A DNA stretch of 64,000 bases from positions 310,001 to 374,000 of the forward strand of contig NZ_FOTK01000001.1 of assembly GCF_900114535.1 (NCBI RefSeq). Direction: 5' to 3'. A program made the translations under genes and the position numbers. Below, piece after piece: positions 1 through 7,793 of the stretch. This DNA comes from Methylobacterium pseudosasicola (lineage in GTDB: Bacteria > Pseudomonadota > Alphaproteobacteria > Rhizobiales > Beijerinckiaceae). The first letter of the stretch is position 1; each line of letters begins with the position of its first letter. The notes beneath the pieces were generated by a model that saw only the letters and a program-made list of their open reading frames with translations, was not told the origin of the DNA and made no database searches.

Positions 1-75
1 GACGGCACCATCGACGGTGCCGAGACGCAGCGGGTCCGCGCCCGCGAATTCGTCGATCTCCCGGAGCGCTGGTGA
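1..75 (+). CDS. 3' end of an unidentified protein (partial)
   Basis: The reading frame is open from base 1 and ends at a TGA at 73-75, giving a C-terminus that ends VDLPERW. Its stop shares one base with the ATG of the next gene, the TGATG arrangement typical of translational coupling, so it probably belongs to the same operon as the downstream oxidoreductase. Too little is visible to name a family. Confidence 0.6.
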   Translation, partial: DGTIDGAETQRVRAREFVDLPERW

Positions 76-1070
76 TGGACTCCGTCGGCTGGGGCATCGT
101 CGGCTACGGCTGGGTCGCCCGCGACTACATGGCCCCGGGCATCCGGGCGGCGGGCCACCGCCTCGTGGCGGTCAGCGATCCCAACCCGGATTGCCGCGCG
201 GCGGCGGAGCGCGAAGGCGCCCGCGCCCATGCCGACCTCGCCGGCCTGCTCGCGGAGCCCGAGGTCGAGGCGGTCTACGTGGCGACCCCGAACCATCTCC
301 ATCGGGGCGCCGTCGAGGCGCTCGCGGCCGCCGGCAAGGCGATCCTGTGCGAGAAGCCGATGGCGGCGACGCTGGCCGACGCCGAAGCCATCGTGCGGGC
401 GGTTGAGTCCCAAAACATCTTCTACGGCACCGCCTTCGACCAGCGGCACCACCCGGCCCACCGGGCGATCCGCGCCCAGGTCGCTGTCGGTCGGCTCGGC
501 ACAGTCACGACGGTGCGGATCGTCTACGCCTGCTGGCTCGGGCGCGACTGGTCGGAGGCCGGCCAGCCCAACTGGCGGATCGACGCCGCGCAGGCCGGCG
601 GCGGCGCGCTCATGGACCTCGCACCCCACGGCCTCGATCTGGTGAATTTCCTCCTCGGCGAGCCGATCGCCGACATCGCCGCCCTGACCCAGATTCGCGC
701 CCAGGATTACGCCGTCGATGATGGCGCGCTGCTGATCGGCCGTACCGCCGACGGCGTACTGGTGAGCTTGCACGTTGCCTACAATTGCCCCGACGCCCTG
801 CCGCGCCGCCGCCTAGAGGTGGGCGGCACCAAGGGCCAGCTCACCGCCATCGACACGATGGGCCAGACGGCCGGCGGATCCCTGACTTTCACGGACGGCG
901 CGAGCGGACGCACGGAGCCGCTGGCCTTCGATGCGGACAACTCGCCTTTCACCGAGCAGGTGCGCGCCTTCGGCTCGGCCCTGCGCCGGCCCGAGGAGCG
1001 CGTGGCCTATTCGGCCTCCCGAGACCTCCACACGATGCGACTCGTCGCCCGTGCCTACGGGCAGGGGTAA
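75..1070 (+). CDS. Gfo/Idh/MocA-family NAD(P)-dependent oxidoreductase
   Basis: A 331-residue protein of normal length for this family, which oxidises or reduces sugars, inositols and their derivatives. The N-terminal Rossmann fold carries the dinucleotide loop GIVGYGWVA near residues 7-15. The family EKP motif appears in CEKPMAATLADAE near residue 94. The C-terminal half is the usual alpha/beta substrate domain. The ATG at 75 overlaps the previous stop; an in-frame GTG at 72 is less likely. The substrate cannot be read from sequence. Its position ahead of YcaO, TIM-barrel, GT4 and PIG-L genes suggests a step in making or modifying a sugar moiety. Confidence 0.88.
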   Translation: MDSVGWGIVGYGWVARDYMAPGIRAAGHRLVAVSDPNPDCRAAAEREGARAHADLAGLLAEPEVEAVYVATPNHLHRGAVEALAAAGKAILCEKPMAATLADAEAIVRAVESQNIFYGTAFDQRHHPAHRAIRAQVAVGRLGTVTTVRIVYACWLGRDWSEAGQPNWRIDAAQAGGGALMDLAPHGLDLVNFLLGEPIADIAALTQIRAQDYAVDDGALLIGRTADGVLVSLHVAYNCPDALPRRRLEVGGTKGQLTAIDTMGQTAGGSLTFTDGASGRTEPLAFDADNSPFTEQVRAFGSALRRPEERVAYSASRDLHTMRLVARAYGQG

Positions 1071-1125
1071 CGCTCTCAAGACAGGATCGCCAACCACGGA
1101 ACCAGACTCCAGGACGTCCCACCAT

Positions 1126-1244
1126 CACCCTCATCCTGAGGTGCCTGCGTCAGCGGGCCTCGAAGGTGCCCTCCAGAGATCGCGCGGCTGGCTGGAGGCC
1201 TCCTTCGAGGCCTCCACTGCGCTTCGGCACCTCAGGATGAGGGG
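1126..1244. repeat. Palindromic intergenic element with long inverted arms
   Basis: The arm CACCCTCATCCTGAGGTGC (1126-1144) returns as its near-exact reverse complement GCACCTCAGGATGAGG at 1228-1243. Inside are further inverted segments around GGAGGCCTCC. The roughly 118-base unit can fold into one long hairpin and lies between two co-directional genes. Similar CTCATCCTGAGG palindromes are common as dispersed repeats in Hyphomicrobiales (general knowledge, not checked here). Confidence 0.75.
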
Positions 1245-1294
1245 AGGGAAGGGATAGGCCACGGCGCACGGTTCAAGGCAGACGGGAATACGAC

Positions 1295-2896
1295 TTGACC
1301 GACACAGCTCTCAGCCACGACCAGGATGACCGCGCTCGCCACGAGCGGATCAAGGCGCCGCGCCCCTATCGGTTCGGCGCCAAGCGCCGGATCGAGGGGC
1401 TGCCGGAGGCGCTGCCCGATCCCGTGCGGGCCTATCTCGACGTGCTGCCGGAGGGGCGCATCGTCGGATTCCCGCTGGCGCCGCTTGACCGGACCGGCGT
1501 GCCGGTCTGGTTCGTCGCCCTGTTCCTCGACGATCCGTTCTTCGTCGGCGCGATGCCGTCGGGCATCGGCTACGGCGCTACCGACGAGGAGGCGCTGATC
1601 GGTGCCGTGGCCGAGATTGCCGAGAACCTGATGCCGTCGCTCGCCGTGCTGCCGCGGGCCAAGGAGCGGGCGAGCTATACCGATCTCGCCCGCGTCTACG
1701 GGGCGAAGTCCGTCGCCGATCCGCTCACCCTGTGCCTGCCGGCAGGCTCGCCGGTCGGCCGCGACACCGTGCTCGAATGGACCCCGACCGTCCGGCACCG
1801 GACCGGCGAGATCGTGCTGATGCCGCTCGATGTGGCCGCCACCGATTATTTCGAGCTGTCGGAGGGCTACCGGCCCTTCACCAACCTGATCACCAACGGC
1901 CTCGGTGCCGGGCCCGACGTACCCTTCGCCCTCGGCCACGGCGTGCTCGAACTGTTGCAGCGCGACGGCAACGGCCTGCTGTTCCGGGCCCTCGACCAGG
2001 GCGTGATGCTCGATCTCGACGGGATCGGCCCGGAGAACGCCGCGATGCTGGCCCGGCTGAAGGAGCTGGGCATCCGCGCCCTGCCGAAATTTGCTACCGA
2101 CCAGTTCGGCCTGACCAACCTCTACGTCGTCGGCTATGATGAAGATCCCGCCCGGGCACCGGCGCCGATCGCCCTCTCGGCCTGCGGCGAGGCCTGCGAT
2201 CCGGACCGCGAGCGGGCCCTGCGCAAGGCGCTGCTTGAATTCCAGGCGGCCCGGGTGCGCAAGACTTTTGGGCACGGTCCGCTCGACCTCGCCGCCACGG
2301 TGACGCCGCCGGGCTATGTCGACGCTTTTATTCAGAAGGCGCTCCCCAGCTTGGATCTGGAGGAGAGCCGCGCCCTGCAGGCGATGCTTGCTTGGATCGA
2401 GCTGCCGGCCGCCGATCTCCGGAGCGTGCTCGCCGATACCGTGTACAGCGAGCGCAGCACCAAGCGGTTCTCGGACCTGCCCTCCACCGAGGCGGCCGAC
2501 GGGCATGCCCGGGGCAGGATCGCCTGCGACCGGCTCACCGAAGCCGGGTTCGACCTGCTCTACGTCGATTGCTCGCCACCGGGCGGCGGCGTCGGCGTGG
2601 TCAAGGCCATCGTGCCCGGTCTTGAGGTCGAGACCATGAGCTACTACCGGATCGGCGAGCGCAACACGCGCAAGCTCATCGAGCGCGACCACCCGCTGAT
2701 CCGCTTCGGCGCTGAGAGCGAGACTCTGCGGCCGGTGCGCCTGACCCCGGAGGCCGTGGAGCGCTTCGGCGGCCAGCCCCTGTTCGACACCGCGCTCGCC
2801 GAGCAAATCGTCGGGCGGCATTATCCGCTCTATCGCGAGCCGGAATCGCACCACGCGCCGTTCCGGCTCGCCCAGAAGCAGGGGAGGGCGGCGTGA
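1295..2896 (+). CDS. YcaO-domain protein (ATP-dependent amide-backbone or thioamide-type enzyme family)
   Basis: A 533-residue protein matching the YcaO superfamily. Candidate ATP/Mg-binding acidic segments are AVAEIAEN near residue 107 and HGVLELLQRDGNG near residue 216. A late region with VKAIVPGLE and GERNTRKLIERDHP fits the conserved YcaO C-terminal core. YcaO enzymes activate amide oxygens with ATP and install azolines, thioamides or amidines. No TfuA, E1-like or precursor-peptide gene is visible nearby, and the C-terminus lacks the PxPxP tail of azoline-forming members. The start is a TTG at 1295 with a weak ribosome site. The last four bases overlap the next gene, so the two are probably co-translated. 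The substrate is unknown; the context suggests a small molecule rather than a peptide. Confidence 0.85.
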   Translation: MTDTALSHDQDDRARHERIKAPRPYRFGAKRRIEGLPEALPDPVRAYLDVLPEGRIVGFPLAPLDRTGVPVWFVALFLDDPFFVGAMPSGIGYGATDEEALIGAVAEIAENLMPSLAVLPRAKERASYTDLARVYGAKSVADPLTLCLPAGSPVGRDTVLEWTPTVRHRTGEIVLMPLDVAATDYFELSEGYRPFTNLITNGLGAGPDVPFALGHGVLELLQRDGNGLLFRALDQGVMLDLDGIGPENAAMLARLKELGIRALPKFATDQFGLTNLYVVGYDEDPARAPAPIALSACGEACDPDRERALRKALLEFQAARVRKTFGHGPLDLAATVTPPGYVDAFIQKALPSLDLEESRALQAMLAWIELPAADLRSVLADTVYSERSTKRFSDLPSTEAADGHARGRIACDRLTEAGFDLLYVDCSPPGGGVGVVKAIVPGLEVETMSYYRIGERNTRKLIERDHPLIRFGAESETLRPVRLTPEAVERFGGQPLFDTALAEQIVGRHYPLYREPESHHAPFRLAQKQGRAA

Positions 2897-3765
2897 CGCT
2901 CCGCTTCGCCTACAACACCAACGGCGCGGCTAACCACCGCCTCGACGACGCGATCCACCTGATCAAAGCGGCGGGCTACGACGGCGTCGCCCTGACGCTC
3001 GACATTCACCATCTCGACCCCTTCGCCGAGACCTGGGCGGCGGAGGCCGGCCGGGTGGCGAGCCTGCTGGAGAAGTTGGAGCTGGCCTGCGTCATCGAGA
3101 CCGGCGCCCGCTTCCTCCTCGATCCGACCGCCAAGCACGAGCCGACCCTGGTGACGGCCGATGCGGCGGGCCGTGCCCGGCGGGTCGGCTTCCTCAAGCG
3201 GGCCGTCGAGATTGGCGCGATGCTGTCGGCCGAGGCGGTGTCGTTCTGGGCCGGCGTGCCGAAGCCCGGTGTCGACCACGGCGAGGCACGCCGCCGGCTC
3301 GCCGAGGGGCTTCACGAGGTCGCGGCCTTCGCCGAGCAAGCCGGCGTCGTGCCCTGCCTGGAGCCCGAGCCCGGCATGCTGATCGAGACCCTGGACGATT
3401 TCACTGCGCTGTCCGTGCCCGGCCTCAAGCTCGCCCTCGACACCGGCCACTGCCTCGTCACCGGCGAGCGCGATCCAGCCGAGGCCGTGCGCGAGTTCGC
3501 CGACCGGATCGGTACCGTGGCGATCGAGGACATGAAGCGCGGCAGCCACATCCATCTGCCCTTCGGCGAGGGCGACATGGACGTGCCCGGCGTGCTCGGC
3601 GCCCTGGAGGAGATCAACTTCGGCAAGCTGGTCTGCGTCGAGCTGTCCCGCGAGAGCCACCGGGCCGACATGATGATCCCCCAGGCCCTGGACTACCTGC
3701 GCGGCTGCCGGCGTCCCGGCCCGGTCCTCGCCACCGAGCAGGAGACGCGGCGGCAATGGCAGTGA
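2893..3765 (+). CDS. TIM-barrel sugar phosphate isomerase/epimerase-like protein
   Basis: A 290-residue xylose-isomerase-like TIM barrel. The expected metal ligands of the AP-endonuclease-2 fold are visible: Glu in CLEPEPG, Asp and His in LALDTGHC, His in SHIHLPFGEGDMD and Glu in CVELSRESH. The GTG start overlaps the YcaO stop by four bases (GTGA). The family acts on sugars, inositols and some non-sugar substrates, so the reaction is open. The tight coupling to YcaO suggests consecutive steps in one pathway. Confidence 0.85.
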   Translation: MTLRFAYNTNGAANHRLDDAIHLIKAAGYDGVALTLDIHHLDPFAETWAAEAGRVASLLEKLELACVIETGARFLLDPTAKHEPTLVTADAAGRARRVGFLKRAVEIGAMLSAEAVSFWAGVPKPGVDHGEARRRLAEGLHEVAAFAEQAGVVPCLEPEPGMLIETLDDFTALSVPGLKLALDTGHCLVTGERDPAEAVREFADRIGTVAIEDMKRGSHIHLPFGEGDMDVPGVLGALEEINFGKLVCVELSRESHRADMMIPQALDYLRGCRRPGPVLATEQETRRQWQ

Positions 3766-3776
3766 TGGGACGCGCG

Positions 3777-3891
3777 CACCTCTCCTCCCCCTTGCGGGGA
3801 GGAGCCGGAGGTGGGGGTGGTGCAGGATCGAGCGCCCCGGTGCCGTCTGCGCCACCCCCACCCCTACCCCTCCCCGCAAGGGGGAGGGGAT
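3777..3891. repeat. Palindromic repeat family, copy A
   Basis: Left arm CTCCTCCCCCTTGCGGGG (from 3782) and right arm CCCCGCAAGGGGGAGGGG (to 3890) enclose a second inverted pair, GGTGGGGGTGG against CCACCCCCACC. Closely similar units occur at 24673, 48390 and 57528. It lies between two co-directional genes of the YcaO cluster and could form a hairpin in the transcript. Confidence 0.85.
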
Positions 3892-3913
3892 CCTGGCCGT
3901 CCGGTGCTGCCCG

Positions 3914-5152
3914 ATGAGAATCCTCTTCCTCAGCCGTCGCTACTTCCCGGCGATATCGGGCATGAGCGTCTACGCGCAGAACCTGCTGCGCGAGCTGGTC
4001 GGCGCCGGCCATGACGTGACGATGATCTCGCAGTACCGGGGCGACGCCTTCGGCACCCGGGTCTATGGCGGCGGCCCGCCGCCGCCCGTGCCGGGCGTGC
4101 GGGTGATCGGCCTGGAGCAGCTCGGCGAGCAGAGTTCAGGCGATTTCGAGCGCGACATCGCCACCATGGTCGCGGCGATCTGCCGGGCGCACGCGGACAA
4201 GCCGTTCGACGTGCTGCACGCCCAGTACGGCTACCCGACGGGCTGGGCGGTTTTGCTCGCCGCCCGAAAACTCGGGGTGCCGAGCGTGGTCTCGATCCAG
4301 GGGGGCGACGGCCACTGGGTCGGATCCTGCTGCGAGACCCACCGGGTCGCCATGTGCGAGGTGCTGGCCCATGCCAACGCACTGCTGATCGGCGGCGCCT
4401 CCTTCGTGGACGAGGTCTGCGAGCGCCTGGGCTCCGATCCGGCCCGCTTCACCATCGTGCCCGGCGCGGTCGACACCGACCGCTTCGCGCAAGGGACACC
4501 CGACGGGCTGCCGACGCCGCATGCCGGCCCGGTGCGGCTGTTCTACCACGGCCGGGTCGACCGCCGGAAAGGCGTGCTCGACTTCATCGCCGCCCTGGCG
4601 ATCCTGCGCGAACAGGGCACGCCCTTCGCGGCGACGATCTCCGGCATCGGTCCCGACGTGGAGCCTGCGCAGGCGATGGCCGCGGACCTCGCCTTCTCCC
4701 CGCGCGAGATCGCGTTCACCGGCTATGCCGAGTACGGCCAGGTGCCGGATCTCTACCGCCGGGCCGATGTGTTCGTCTCGCCGACCTACGCGGAGGGCTT
4801 CTCCAACACGATCCTGGAGGCCATGGCGGCCGGGCTCGCGGTGGTCTCCTGCCACGCGGTCGGCGTCTCGGATTGCCTGCGCGACGGCGAGAACGGCCTG
4901 CTGGTGAATCCGGGCGACGTCCCGGCGCTGGCGGGCGCGCTCACCCGCATCGTCACCGATGCGGCGCTGCGCCGGAGCCTCGCGATGGCGGGCCTCGAGG
5001 AATGCCGCCGGGTCTATTCCTGGAGCGCCGTCGGCCGGCAGATCATGGAGGTCTACGCCCGGGTGCGCCAGGAGCGTCCGGCCACGGACTTCTCCGTCGA
5101 TCTGCCCAAGGACCCGACCTGCCGGTTCCGCGCCGAACCGCATCTCCTCTGA
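3914..5152 (+). CDS. Glycosyltransferase family 4 (GT-B fold)
   Basis: A 412-residue retaining glycosyltransferase. The N-terminal acceptor domain begins MRILFLSRRYFPAISGM. The nucleotide-sugar domain has GRVDRRKG near residue 214 and the E-x7-E motif in EGFSNTILEAMAAG near residue 295, followed by DGENGLLVNPGD. The family transfers sugars from nucleotide donors to lipids, sugars or small alcohols. It sits 16 bases before a PIG-L deacetylase. That pairing recalls the glycosyltransferase plus deacetylase steps of mycothiol and bacillithiol synthesis, but orthology to MshA or BshA cannot be claimed. Confidence 0.88.
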   Translation: MRILFLSRRYFPAISGMSVYAQNLLRELVGAGHDVTMISQYRGDAFGTRVYGGGPPPPVPGVRVIGLEQLGEQSSGDFERDIATMVAAICRAHADKPFDVLHAQYGYPTGWAVLLAARKLGVPSVVSIQGGDGHWVGSCCETHRVAMCEVLAHANALLIGGASFVDEVCERLGSDPARFTIVPGAVDTDRFAQGTPDGLPTPHAGPVRLFYHGRVDRRKGVLDFIAALAILREQGTPFAATISGIGPDVEPAQAMAADLAFSPREIAFTGYAEYGQVPDLYRRADVFVSPTYAEGFSNTILEAMAAGLAVVSCHAVGVSDCLRDGENGLLVNPGDVPALAGALTRIVTDAALRRSLAMAGLEECRRVYSWSAVGRQIMEVYARVRQERPATDFSVDLPKDPTCRFRAEPHLL

Positions 5153-5168
5153 CCGAAAAGCCGCCTGC

Positions 5169-5927
5169 GTGCCGACAGCCCTCGCCCTCTCGCCCCATCT
5201 CGACGACGCCGCCTTCTCCTGCGGCGGGCTGCTCGCCAGCCTGGCGCGGGACGGCTGGCGGGTGGTGATGGCGACGCTGTTCACCGGCAGCGTCGCCGAC
5301 CCGACAGGCTTCGCGCTCGCCTGCCAGCTGGACAAGGGCCTGTCGGCCGAGATCGACTACATGGCCTTGCGCCGCGCCGAGGATGTCCGCGCCGCCGAAG
5401 AACTCGGGATCGCGCCGCCCCGGCACCTGCCGTTCCGGGAGGCGCCGCACCGGGGCTACGGCTCCCCGCCGGAGCTGTTTTCCGAGACGCGGGCCGATGA
5501 CGGCATCGCGGCCGAGCTGGCGCCGACGCTGTCCGAGCTCATCGCCTCGGAGGATCCCGACCTCATCCTCGCTCCGCAGGCGGTGGGTGGCCATGTCGAC
5601 CATGTCCAGGCGGTGCACGCCCTGGTCAGCCTCGCCGTGCCGATCCCGATCCTGTGGTGGCGCGACTTCCCCTACACGGTCCGCGAGGCCACGCCCCGGG
5701 AGCCCCTGGCCGACCTGTTCGCCGCCCTGCCGGTCCGACGGATGGCCCTGGCTCCCGAGGCCCAGGCGCGGAAACGCGCGGCCTGCGCCGCCTATACGAG
5801 CCAGATCGGCTTCCAGTTCGGCGGCGTCGCGGGGCTCGACGCGCGGCTCGCCCGGGAGGAGGGGATCGAGCGCTTCCGCCTCACGGGCCGGCTCGCGGCG
5901 CCGATCTCCGGCCTCGATGCCGGTTGA
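5169..5927 (+). CDS. PIG-L family deacetylase (LmbE-like)
   Basis: A 252-residue zinc-dependent N-deacetylase. The zinc/catalytic motif SPHLDDAAFSCGG lies near residues 8-20, and the second histidine motif GGHVDHVQAVHA near residue 140. The GTG at 5169 was chosen because the HLDD motif then begins about ten residues in, as is normal; an upstream extension of the frame overlaps the GT4 gene and is unlikely. Family members remove acetyl groups from GlcNAc-type amino sugars, which fits an acceptor product of the preceding glycosyltransferase. Confidence 0.88.
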   Translation: MPTALALSPHLDDAAFSCGGLLASLARDGWRVVMATLFTGSVADPTGFALACQLDKGLSAEIDYMALRRAEDVRAAEELGIAPPRHLPFREAPHRGYGSPPELFSETRADDGIAAELAPTLSELIASEDPDLILAPQAVGGHVDHVQAVHALVSLAVPIPILWWRDFPYTVREATPREPLADLFAALPVRRMALAPEAQARKRAACAAYTSQIGFQFGGVAGLDARLAREEGIERFRLTGRLAAPISGLDAG

Positions 5928-6534
5928 GCCTCAGGCGCCGAAATCCCTGGCTGATCCGGAGGCGCTCGCCGCCCGCCGCGCCCTGATCGACGCGCCGCAT
6001 ATCGCTCCGATCCGAGCCCTGGCCGACAAGATCGCCGCCGAGCGGGGCGCGCCGGTGCCGATCCCCGACCCCCTAGACGGTGGCGTCGGCGCGCGGATGC
6101 TGCTGCTCCTGGAGACGCCCGGTCCGGCGGTTCTGCGCACCGGCTTCGTCACCCGCGACAGCGCGAACGGCACCGCCGCCAACCTGTTCCGCTTCCTCCA
6201 AGAGGCCGGCATCAAGCGGGCCGACACCCTGATCTGGAACGCGGTGCCCTGGCTGATCCATGCCGCGGGCGCCCTGAACCGGGCGCCGCGCCGGGCGGAA
6301 GTCGCCGCAGCTGCGCCCTATCTCGCGCCGTTGCTCGACCTTCTGCCGCGGCTGACCGTCATAGTGCTGGCCGGCCGCTATGCCGGCGAGGCGGCGCCGG
6401 CGATCACGGCGCTACGTCCCGGCCTGCCGCTGATCGCGATCCCCCATCCGAGCCCGACCTATGTCTGCACTTCACCAGAGGTGGCGGCCCGGATCCGTCG
6501 AGGCCTCTCGGAGGCGGCGGCGTTCCTATCATGA
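5917..6534 (+). CDS. Uracil-DNA glycosylase superfamily-fold protein
   Basis: A 205-residue protein with the two loop motifs of the UDG superfamily: LLLLETPGPAVLRTGF in place of the usual GExPG/GQDPY loop, and IPHPSPTYV as the leucine/histidine loop. TLIWNAVPW between them matches the conserved asparagine strand. The start codon overlaps the PIG-L gene by 11 bases, so it belongs to the same operon. A DNA repair enzyme is unexpected in a sugar-modifying cluster; it may act on a nucleoside-like substrate or only be co-transcribed. Confidence 0.72.
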   Translation: MPVEPQAPKSLADPEALAARRALIDAPHIAPIRALADKIAAERGAPVPIPDPLDGGVGARMLLLLETPGPAVLRTGFVTRDSANGTAANLFRFLQEAGIKRADTLIWNAVPWLIHAAGALNRAPRRAEVAAAAPYLAPLLDLLPRLTVIVLAGRYAGEAAPAITALRPGLPLIAIPHPSPTYVCTSPEVAARIRRGLSEAAAFLS

Positions 6535-6682
6535 ACGCATTCCCGCCTCTTGCCCGGCCTTCCCTGGCCTTGCGCGCCGGTTCGGCCTACATGCGGGGCA
6601 ACGGGCCGCGGTCCGGGATCTTCCGGCACGGGCGCAGGCCTTCGGCCGGGCCGCGCAGCCGGAAGGGCGGACGCCGAACGGC

Positions 6683-7771
6683 ATGAACTTTCAGGGACAG
6701 CACCGGGGACCGGCGGAGCCGGTCGAACCGGTCAAGCAGGACGCCGCCGCGGGCACTGCGCGGAAGAGCTGGCGCGGCCGGTATGCCTGGATCGGCACGG
6801 CCGCCAGCATCGTGCTGTTCGCGGTTTCCCTCGGCGTGCTGTGGAAGCTCGTCCAGAGCGTCAGCTGGGCGGAGGTGCGCGCCGCCGTGGCGGCGGCGAC
6901 CGCCGAGCAGCTCGGCCTCGCCTTCCTGTTCGTCGGAATCAGCTACCTGTTCCTCACCGGTTACGACGCGCTGGCCCTGCGCCAGCTCCGGATCAAGGTG
7001 CCCTACCGAATCACCGCGCTCGCCTCGTTCACGAGCTACGCGGTGAGCTTCACCCTCGGCTTCCCGCTTCTGACCGCCGGGACCATCCGCTACTGGATCT
7101 ATGCCCGCCAGGGCCTGTCCACACCCAAGATCGCGGCGCTCACGGTGATCGCCGGCTTCACCTTCTGGCTCGGCATGGGCGTGGTGCTCGGCCTCAGCCT
7201 GATCATCGAGGCCGGCCAACTCGCCGGGCTCGCCTTCACGTCGATCCGGATCAACCAGGGCGTCGGCCTCGCCGCGCTCGGCCTGGTGCTCGGCTATCTG
7301 GCTTGGGTCTCGGCCAAGAAACGCAGCATCACGGTCAAGCATTGGCGGCTGGAATTGCCCGGCGCCTCGGTCTCGATCGGCCAGATGATCGTCGGGATCG
7401 GCGATGTCTGCGCGGCGGCGGCGGTGCTGTACGTCCTGCTGCCGCAGGAGACGACGCTGGGCTTCACCACCTTCCTGGCGATCTACGTCTTGGCTGCCAT
7501 GCTGGGCATCGCCTCCAACGCCCCCGGGGGGATCGGGGTGTTCGAGGCCACCGTGCTGCTCGCCCTGTCGAGCCTGCCGCGCAACGAGGTGCTGACCTCG
7601 CTGCTGCTGTTCCGGGGCTGCTACTATGTCGTCCCGTTCGTCATCGCCCTGGCGATGCTCGGCCTCTACGAGATCGTGAAGCGAGCCGGCGGCGCGCGCG
7701 ATCCGGGGCCGCCCGAGGGCGTTGCCGGCCCGTCCGGGCGGCCACGGCCCGACGAACCCGGACCCCGCTGA
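6683..7771 (+). CDS. UPF0104/lysylphosphatidylglycerol synthase-type transmembrane protein
   Basis: A 362-residue polytopic membrane protein with about eight hydrophobic segments, beginning with a transmembrane helix near residues 35-55. The conserved family motif NAPGGIGVFEA appears near residue 280. It corresponds to the flippase-like N-terminal half of MprF (PF03706) and lacks the cytosolic aminoacyl-transferase domain, so it should not be assigned lysyl-PG synthesis. The ATG at 6683 was preferred over upstream in-frame starts because the preceding residues look non-coding. It starts about 150 bases after the UDG-like gene and 22 bases before a histidine kinase gene. Confidence 0.78.
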   Translation: MNFQGQHRGPAEPVEPVKQDAAAGTARKSWRGRYAWIGTAASIVLFAVSLGVLWKLVQSVSWAEVRAAVAAATAEQLGLAFLFVGISYLFLTGYDALALRQLRIKVPYRITALASFTSYAVSFTLGFPLLTAGTIRYWIYARQGLSTPKIAALTVIAGFTFWLGMGVVLGLSLIIEAGQLAGLAFTSIRINQGVGLAALGLVLGYLAWVSAKKRSITVKHWRLELPGASVSIGQMIVGIGDVCAAAAVLYVLLPQETTLGFTTFLAIYVLAAMLGIASNAPGGIGVFEATVLLALSSLPRNEVLTSLLLFRGCYYVVPFVIALAMLGLYEIVKRAGGARDPGPPEGVAGPSGRPRPDEPGPR

Positions 7772-7793
7772 CCGCTCCGGCACGCCGTCGACC

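Noticed and set aside
72..74. GTG start three bases before the oxidoreductase ATG
   Set aside because: The ATG at 75 overlaps the previous stop in a TGATG arrangement, which is the more usual coupled start.
1081..1110. EcfG box beginning GGAAC at about 1099
   Set aside because: No CGTT or GTT lies 16-17 bases downstream.
1295..2896. TfuA-linked thioamide YcaO call
   Set aside because: No TfuA-like protein is encoded in the neighbouring genes seen here, so this specific function cannot be supported.
6535..6682. Longer N-terminus for the UPF0104 protein from 6461
   Set aside because: It would overlap the UDG-like gene, and its residues look like out-of-frame translation rather than a signal or domain.
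6683..7771. Lysylphosphatidylglycerol synthase (MprF) function
   Set aside because: The cytosolic aminoacyl-transferase half is absent; only the flippase-like membrane half is present.
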